Assembly (NCBI GenBank): GCA_001872315.1
Contig: MNVZ01000007.1
Span: forward strand, 1 to 50,110
From: Candidatus Pacearchaeota archaeon CG1_02_39_14
GTDB taxonomy: Archaea > Nanobdellota > Nanobdellia > Pacearchaeales > GW2011-AR1
Direction of reading: 5' to 3'
Length of the DNA: 50,110 nt
Every line of letters starts with the position of its first letter. Positions within the stretch are counted from its first letter, which is position 1. Shown piece by piece: positions 48,543-50,110 of the stretch. Under the pieces are notes generated by a model, which worked only from the letters and a program-made list of their open reading frames with translations, had not been told where the DNA came from and did no database searches. The translations under genes and the position numbers were made by a program.

Positions 48543-49502
48543 ATGGCAAAAGAATACAAATTCATAATCTTGGGGGCTGGAGGAACAGGTCTTGCAGCAG
48601 GAATGTACGCTGCCCGTCTTGGCTTGAAAACTCTTATCCTCGGATATTCTCATGGCTCTGAACTTCCTGTAGGAGGGGTTATAACAACTACGAATATAGT
48701 TGAAAACTATCCGGGCTTCAAGAAGCTCACAGGAACAGAAATTGCCAAAAAAATAGAAGATCATGCCAGAGAGTATGAATTAGTTGACATAGTGGAAGAG
48801 AAGGCAATGAGCGTCAAAAAAGAGGGAAAATTTTTCATTGTGAACACAGAAGAGTCTGAATATAAGGCGAATGCAGTCCTTTTTGCGACAGGTACAAAGT
48901 GGAGAAAGCTTCCTGAAGAAATAAAGGGAGGCAGGGAATTTGAGAACCGCGGGGTAAATTACTGCGCTCTTTGTGACGGTCCGCTTTTCAAAAACAAGAC
49001 TGTTGCGGTTATAGGAGGCAGCGATTCTGCGGCAAAAGATGCCCTTGTCCTTGCAGAACATGCAAAAAAGGTCTATATTATATACAGAGGGAACGAAATT
49101 CACCCGGAGCCAATAAATCTTCAGAGAGTGAATGCAAATAAAAAGATAGAATTAATCACCAACACAAACCTGACTGAAGTTAAGGGAAAGGACTTTGTCG
49201 AATCAGTTATGCTTGATAAAAAATACAACGGAAGCAGCGAACTTAAGCTTGATGGAATCTTTGTTGCTATAGGCCATCTTGTCCTATCTGATTTAGCCAA
49301 GCCTCTTGGGGTTGAGCTGAACAAGAAAAATGAAATCATAATAGACCACAAGGATTCTTCAACAAACGTTCCTGGCATCTTTGCAGCAGGAGATGTGGCT
49401 GATAAGCCATTCAAGCAGCTCATTACAGGGGTTGCAGAAGGGTGCACCGCAGCGCATTCCGCCTACGAGTACATAACAAAATCATTTGTTGAGACTTCTT
49501 AA
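48543..49502 (+). CDS. trxB: Thioredoxin-disulfide reductase
   Basis: The 319-aa protein is a flavoprotein that passes electrons from NADPH to thioredoxin-like proteins. It has the FAD-binding GAGGTGLAAGMYAARLG (11-27), the redox pair C141-A-L-C144 (usually CATC), the NADPH-binding GGSDSAAKDA (about 160-169), and GIFAAGDVAD near the end. A very short frame (ATGCACGGGTAA) sits at 48530, one base before the start region. It may support disulfide turnover in a cell with many Cys-rich surface proteins. Its end overlaps the next gene by 21 bases. Confidence 0.93.
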   Translation: MAKEYKFIILGAGGTGLAAGMYAARLGLKTLILGYSHGSELPVGGVITTTNIVENYPGFKKLTGTEIAKKIEDHAREYELVDIVEEKAMSVKKEGKFFIVNTEESEYKANAVLFATGTKWRKLPEEIKGGREFENRGVNYCALCDGPLFKNKTVAVIGGSDSAAKDALVLAEHAKKVYIIYRGNEIHPEPINLQRVNANKKIELITNTNLTEVKGKDFVESVMLDKKYNGSSELKLDGIFVAIGHLVLSDLAKPLGVELNKKNEIIIDHKDSSTNVPGIFAAGDVADKPFKQLITGVAEGCTAAHSAYEYITKSFVETS

Positions 49503-50110
49503 CTTTAGATATTCATAAATCGGGCCTATTGCTGCTCCAAAAAGAGGATAATAAATTAAATCATCTAAAGGCATTTTTAAAATCACAATTTCAGGTACAT
49601 TCTCGAAATACCAAAAACCCAGCCATCCGGGAGTGAGAATTTCAACAAGATTATAAATTATAATGGACGCTGCAAGGAACAATGCTCCCGTGATTAAAGA
49701 GCTTTTTATGGTTTCAGGTCTTTTATAATAAATTCTCATCAGTCCAAGGACGAGGATGGCTGTAGTCGTGATAAATGTGTTCAAGCCAAAAAAGAAGTGA
49801 AGGACAAGAAATAATCCTAAGACTATTCCTATAATGGCTCCATATTTATTATAGTCTATCTCTGCCTTTTTTGTCTTCCCTGAAATCCAGCAAAACAATC
49901 CCATAGCAAAACCTCCCTTTGCGAAGGCATAAAGAAAGTCTTCAATTGCAGGAATATTGCCTGATAGGGTCAGAGGCATCCACCAGTCGCGTATATAAAT
50001 TACATTCAGAAAGATGCCCATGACTCCCAGGCCAACCGAGATAAGAGTCAATTCTTTTCTTATTTCTTTCAATTTTAAAAAGAAAAAAAGCCATCCTGCC
50101 AGAAAAAACA
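49482..50110 (-). CDS. Membrane protein, 5' end outside the window; possibly lycopene-cyclase-like
   Basis: The minus-strand frame is open to the last base of the window. A TTG at 50072 could be a start, but the codons before it add FFLAGWLFFF, a membrane segment, so the true start is probably beyond the window. The protein has about six membrane helices. The C-terminal part (GFWYFENVPEIVILKMPLDDLIYYPLFG) has Trp-Tyr and acidic residues arranged like lycopene-cyclase (CarR/CarY) domains, but this is weak. It is convergent with trxB. Confidence 0.65.
   Translation of the reverse strand, partial: FFLAGWLFFFLKLKEIRKELTLISVGLGVMGIFLNVIYIRDWWMPLTLSGNIPAIEDFLYAFAKGGFAMGLFCWISGKTKKAEIDYNKYGAIIGIVLGLFLVLHFFFGLNTFITTTAILVLGLMRIYYKRPETIKSSLITGALFLAASIIIYNLVEILTPGWLGFWYFENVPEIVILKMPLDDLIYYPLFGAAIGPIYEYLKLRSLNK

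Noticed and set aside
1-50110. CRISPR arrays, insertion sequences, rRNA genes
   Set aside because: No regularly spaced repeats, no transposase-like protein, and no rRNA-like stretch were seen.

Overview
This window reads as the chromosome of a small-genome DPANN archaeon, most likely of the Pacearchaeota/Woesearchaeota (Nanoarchaeota sensu lato) group. The reasons are archaeal-type ribosomal proteins (uL3, uL4, uL23, uL2, uS19, uL1, uL10, the archaeal stalk protein L12, uL11, eL40, eL43), Rpo12, PCNA, aIF5A, NusG/Spt5, prefoldin beta, FtsZ with SepF, an archaeal S-layer protein, an archaeosortase, AMP phosphorylase, a fused PriS-PriL primase, very tight gene packing, and TATA boxes centred about 26 bp upstream of many start codons (leaderless mRNAs). 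The group-level placement is inference. No rRNA, CRISPR array or insertion sequence was seen.

Layout. 1-2907 (minus): the uL3-uL4-uL23-uL2-uS19 end of the S10 operon. 3054-6761: an unknown protein, an AI-2E family permease, AMP phosphorylase, a small protein and tRNA-Ser(UGA). 7002-8084: a free-standing LAGLIDADG endonuclease. 8118-10168 (minus): the uL1-uL10-(unknown 85 aa)-L12 operon. 10285-13212: accessory genes with a VapBC module, a winged-helix regulator and two uncertain enzyme-like proteins. 13207-15893 (minus): HAD phosphatase, site-2 protease, eL40 and aIF5A. 15944-21994 (plus): FKBP, FtsZ, SecE, NusG, a 76-aa unknown, uL11, a second LAGLIDADG endonuclease, tRNA-Pro(UGG), eL43, a DUF202 membrane protein, Rpo12, prefoldin beta and SepF. 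22070-30700: cell-surface genes, including a large secreted protein beside an archaeosortase, a DedA protein, two anchored proteins, the S-layer protein with a long structured leader, and a divergent regulator. 30697-40208 (minus): a ten-gene operon. 40306-49502: PCNA, primase, prolyl-tRNA editing, a membrane nuclease, more surface proteins and thioredoxin reductase. The window ends inside a membrane protein gene.

The most unusual region is 30697-40208. A ribbon-helix-helix repressor, with an inverted-repeat operator around its promoter, heads an overlapping operon of six short proteins with an N-terminal membrane helix (five carry a basic-G-Q motif just before the helix, like class III archaeal pilin signals), two paralogous cysteine-rich exported proteins (about 1206 and 498 aa) and a small helical protein. 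Two of the pilin-like proteins are paralogs, and each sits just upstream of one cysteine-rich protein, so the operon looks like a duplicated pilin-like plus disulfide-rich unit. I do not recognise it as a described system. A surface appendage or host-attachment apparatus is the simplest inference.

Other points of note are TATA boxes placed so that both tRNAs would be transcribed almost without a 5' leader (as in Nanoarchaeum equitans, which lacks RNase P), unknown small proteins inserted into both ribosomal-stalk/NusG operons, structured leaders before uL3, uL1 and the S-layer gene, a palindromic TATA box shared by aIF5A and FKBP, and seven convergent gene pairs whose ends overlap.
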